Assembly: GCA_025928415.1 (NCBI GenBank)
Contig: JAICJK010000019.1
Location: forward strand, 1 to 13,888
Source: Solirubrobacteraceae bacterium
GTDB taxonomy: Bacteria; Actinomycetota; Thermoleophilia; Solirubrobacterales; Solirubrobacteraceae
DNA length: 13,888 bases
Reading direction: 5' to 3'
A program made the position numbers and the translations under genes. The notes below the pieces were generated by a model. The model did no database searches, was not told the DNA's origin, and worked only from the letters and a program-made list of their open reading frames with translations. The first letter of the stretch is position 1; every line of letters starts with the position of its first letter. Below are positions 13,277-13,888 of the stretch, one piece after another.

Positions 13277-13401
13277 GGGACATCCGCATCAGCCCCACCG
13301 CGCAGCTGGCGGCGATCCTGGCCGTCGTGGCCGTGATCGGGCTGGCCATCGTGGCGCAGCTTCCCGAGCTGCAGCGCTACCTCAAGCTCCGATCGATGTA
13401 G
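13273..13401 (+). CDS. 42-residue single-helix membrane peptide (DUF6893-like)
   Basis: A 42-residue peptide whose ATG overlaps the protease stop (ATGA) and which ends 12 bp before hypB. It has a polar N-terminus (MRDIRISPTA), one hydrophobic helix of about 20 residues (QLAAILAVVAVIGLAIVAQL, 11-30) and a basic end, PELQRYLKLRSM. The P-x-x-x-R-Y-x-(K/R)-x-R-x-M ending resembles the DUF6893 family of actinobacterial small proteins (from memory). Tight coupling inside the operon argues that it is real. A peptide with one membrane helix and a basic cytosolic tail could anchor the otherwise soluble hydrogenase, or a quinone-reducing partner, to the membrane. This is inference from shape and position; an assembly factor is also possible. 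Confidence 0.8.
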   Translation: MRDIRISPTAQLAAILAVVAVIGLAIVAQLPELQRYLKLRSM

Positions 13402-13413
13402 GGGGACCGCCGC

Positions 13414-13888
13414 ATGCACCGCGTGAAGGTCCGGGTCGCCGAGGGCGCCCTGGACGCCAACGACACCATCGCCCGCGCCAACCGCGCCGACTTCGACCGC
13501 GCCGGCGTGAGCGTCGTCAACCTCATGAGCGCGCCCGGCTCCGGCAAGACGTCGCTGCTCGAGCGCGTGCTGGCGCTCGGGCTCGGGGACCTGCGCGCCG
13601 GGATCCTGGAGGGCGACGTGCAGGGCAGCCTGGACGCCGACCGCCTGGCGCGCCTGCACGTGCCCGTCACCCAGCTCAACACCGGCGGCGGCTTCGGCGG
13701 GGAGTGCCACCTGGACGCGAACATGGTGCGCTCCGCGCTGGACGACATCCCGCTCGACGACCTCGATCTGCTGATCGTCGAGAACGTCGGCAACCTGGTC
13801 TGCCCGGCGGAGTTCCGCATCGGCGAGGACGCGCGGATCATGGTCGCGTCGGTCGCCGAAGGCGCGGACAAGCCGCTGAAGTACCCGC
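13414..13888 (+). CDS. hypB: HypB, GTP-dependent nickel insertion protein (3' end cut by window edge)
   Basis: The frame is open from ATG 13414 (GGGGG about 8 nt upstream) to the right edge, giving 158 residues of a protein usually above 200. The G1 P-loop is SAPGSGKTS (39-47), followed by ILEGDVQGSLDADRL and the conserved nickel/zinc-site segment GECHLDANMV (C98, H99). C130 lies in IVENVGNLVCPAEF, and VASVAEGADKPLKYP is at the cut end. There is no His-rich N-terminal stretch and no CxxCxC high-affinity nickel motif, so it is the simple form of HypB without a nickel store. HypB hydrolyses GTP to help HypA load nickel into the large subunit. It is the last gene visible in the operon; hypF would be expected nearby but is not in this window. 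Confidence 0.95.
   Translation, partial: MHRVKVRVAEGALDANDTIARANRADFDRAGVSVVNLMSAPGSGKTSLLERVLALGLGDLRAGILEGDVQGSLDADRLARLHVPVTQLNTGGGFGGECHLDANMVRSALDDIPLDDLDLLIVENVGNLVCPAEFRIGEDARIMVASVAEGADKPLKYP

Noticed and set aside
1..13888. Search by eye for tRNA, rRNA, CRISPR arrays, insertion sequences and attachment sites
   Set aside because: No regular spaced repeats, transposase motifs or cloverleaf-like segments were recognised; gene-to-gene packing leaves little room for them.

Overview
The window is a very GC-rich stretch whose codons nearly always end in G or C. It carries a long operon for a group 1h (formerly group 5) high-affinity [NiFe] hydrogenase, the uptake enzyme type that lets aerobic soil bacteria oxidise H2 down to atmospheric levels. 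The accessory gene set (NifU/Rieske-like protein, DUF5947-like, DUF6084-like, a fused HyaD-type protease, a single-helix peptide, two HypC proteins) is actinobacterial in character. The secreted PKD phosphoesterase with a Thr/Pro linker and a basic C-terminal tail is reminiscent of Thermoleophilia/Solirubrobacterales. The class assignment is inference; there is no rRNA or other phylogenetic marker here.

Left part, minus strand (1-2839): a secreted metallophosphoesterase with a PKD domain (runs off the left edge), a small cupin protein, and a GntR/FadR-type (FCD) regulator. The regulator is divergent from the hydrogenase operon across a 109-bp region (2840-2948). That region holds two GTTG/CAAC dyads and candidate back-to-back promoters, so the regulator is a plausible controller of the operon, of itself, or of the cupin gene.

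Right part, plus strand (2949 to the right edge): fifteen consecutive genes with no gap over 14 bp and many start/stop overlaps: hypC, a Cys-rich second hypC-like gene, hypD, hypE, hypA, small subunit, large subunit, NifU/Rieske-like fusion, DUF5947-like, a 69-residue hydrophilic protein, DUF6084-like, a 337-residue protein of unknown function, a fusion of an unknown domain to the C-terminal maturation protease, a 42-residue single-helix peptide, and hypB (cut by the right edge). HypC/D/E build the Fe(CN)2CO centre and HypA/B insert nickel. The protease removes the large-subunit tail. The structural subunits carry H2 chemistry and electron relay, and the remaining small genes probably serve Fe-S supply, electron transfer, assembly or membrane association. 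hypF is not in the window.

The least expected signals are: a short stretch at the hypD/hypE junction with atypical codon use, a duplicated Shine-Dalgarno block and a 9-bp inverted repeat; a Rieske-like domain in which the His ligands look replaced by Cys; and several uncharacterised small operon members. No stretch over 300 bp lacks a gene. I saw no tRNA, rRNA, CRISPR array, transposase or integrase.
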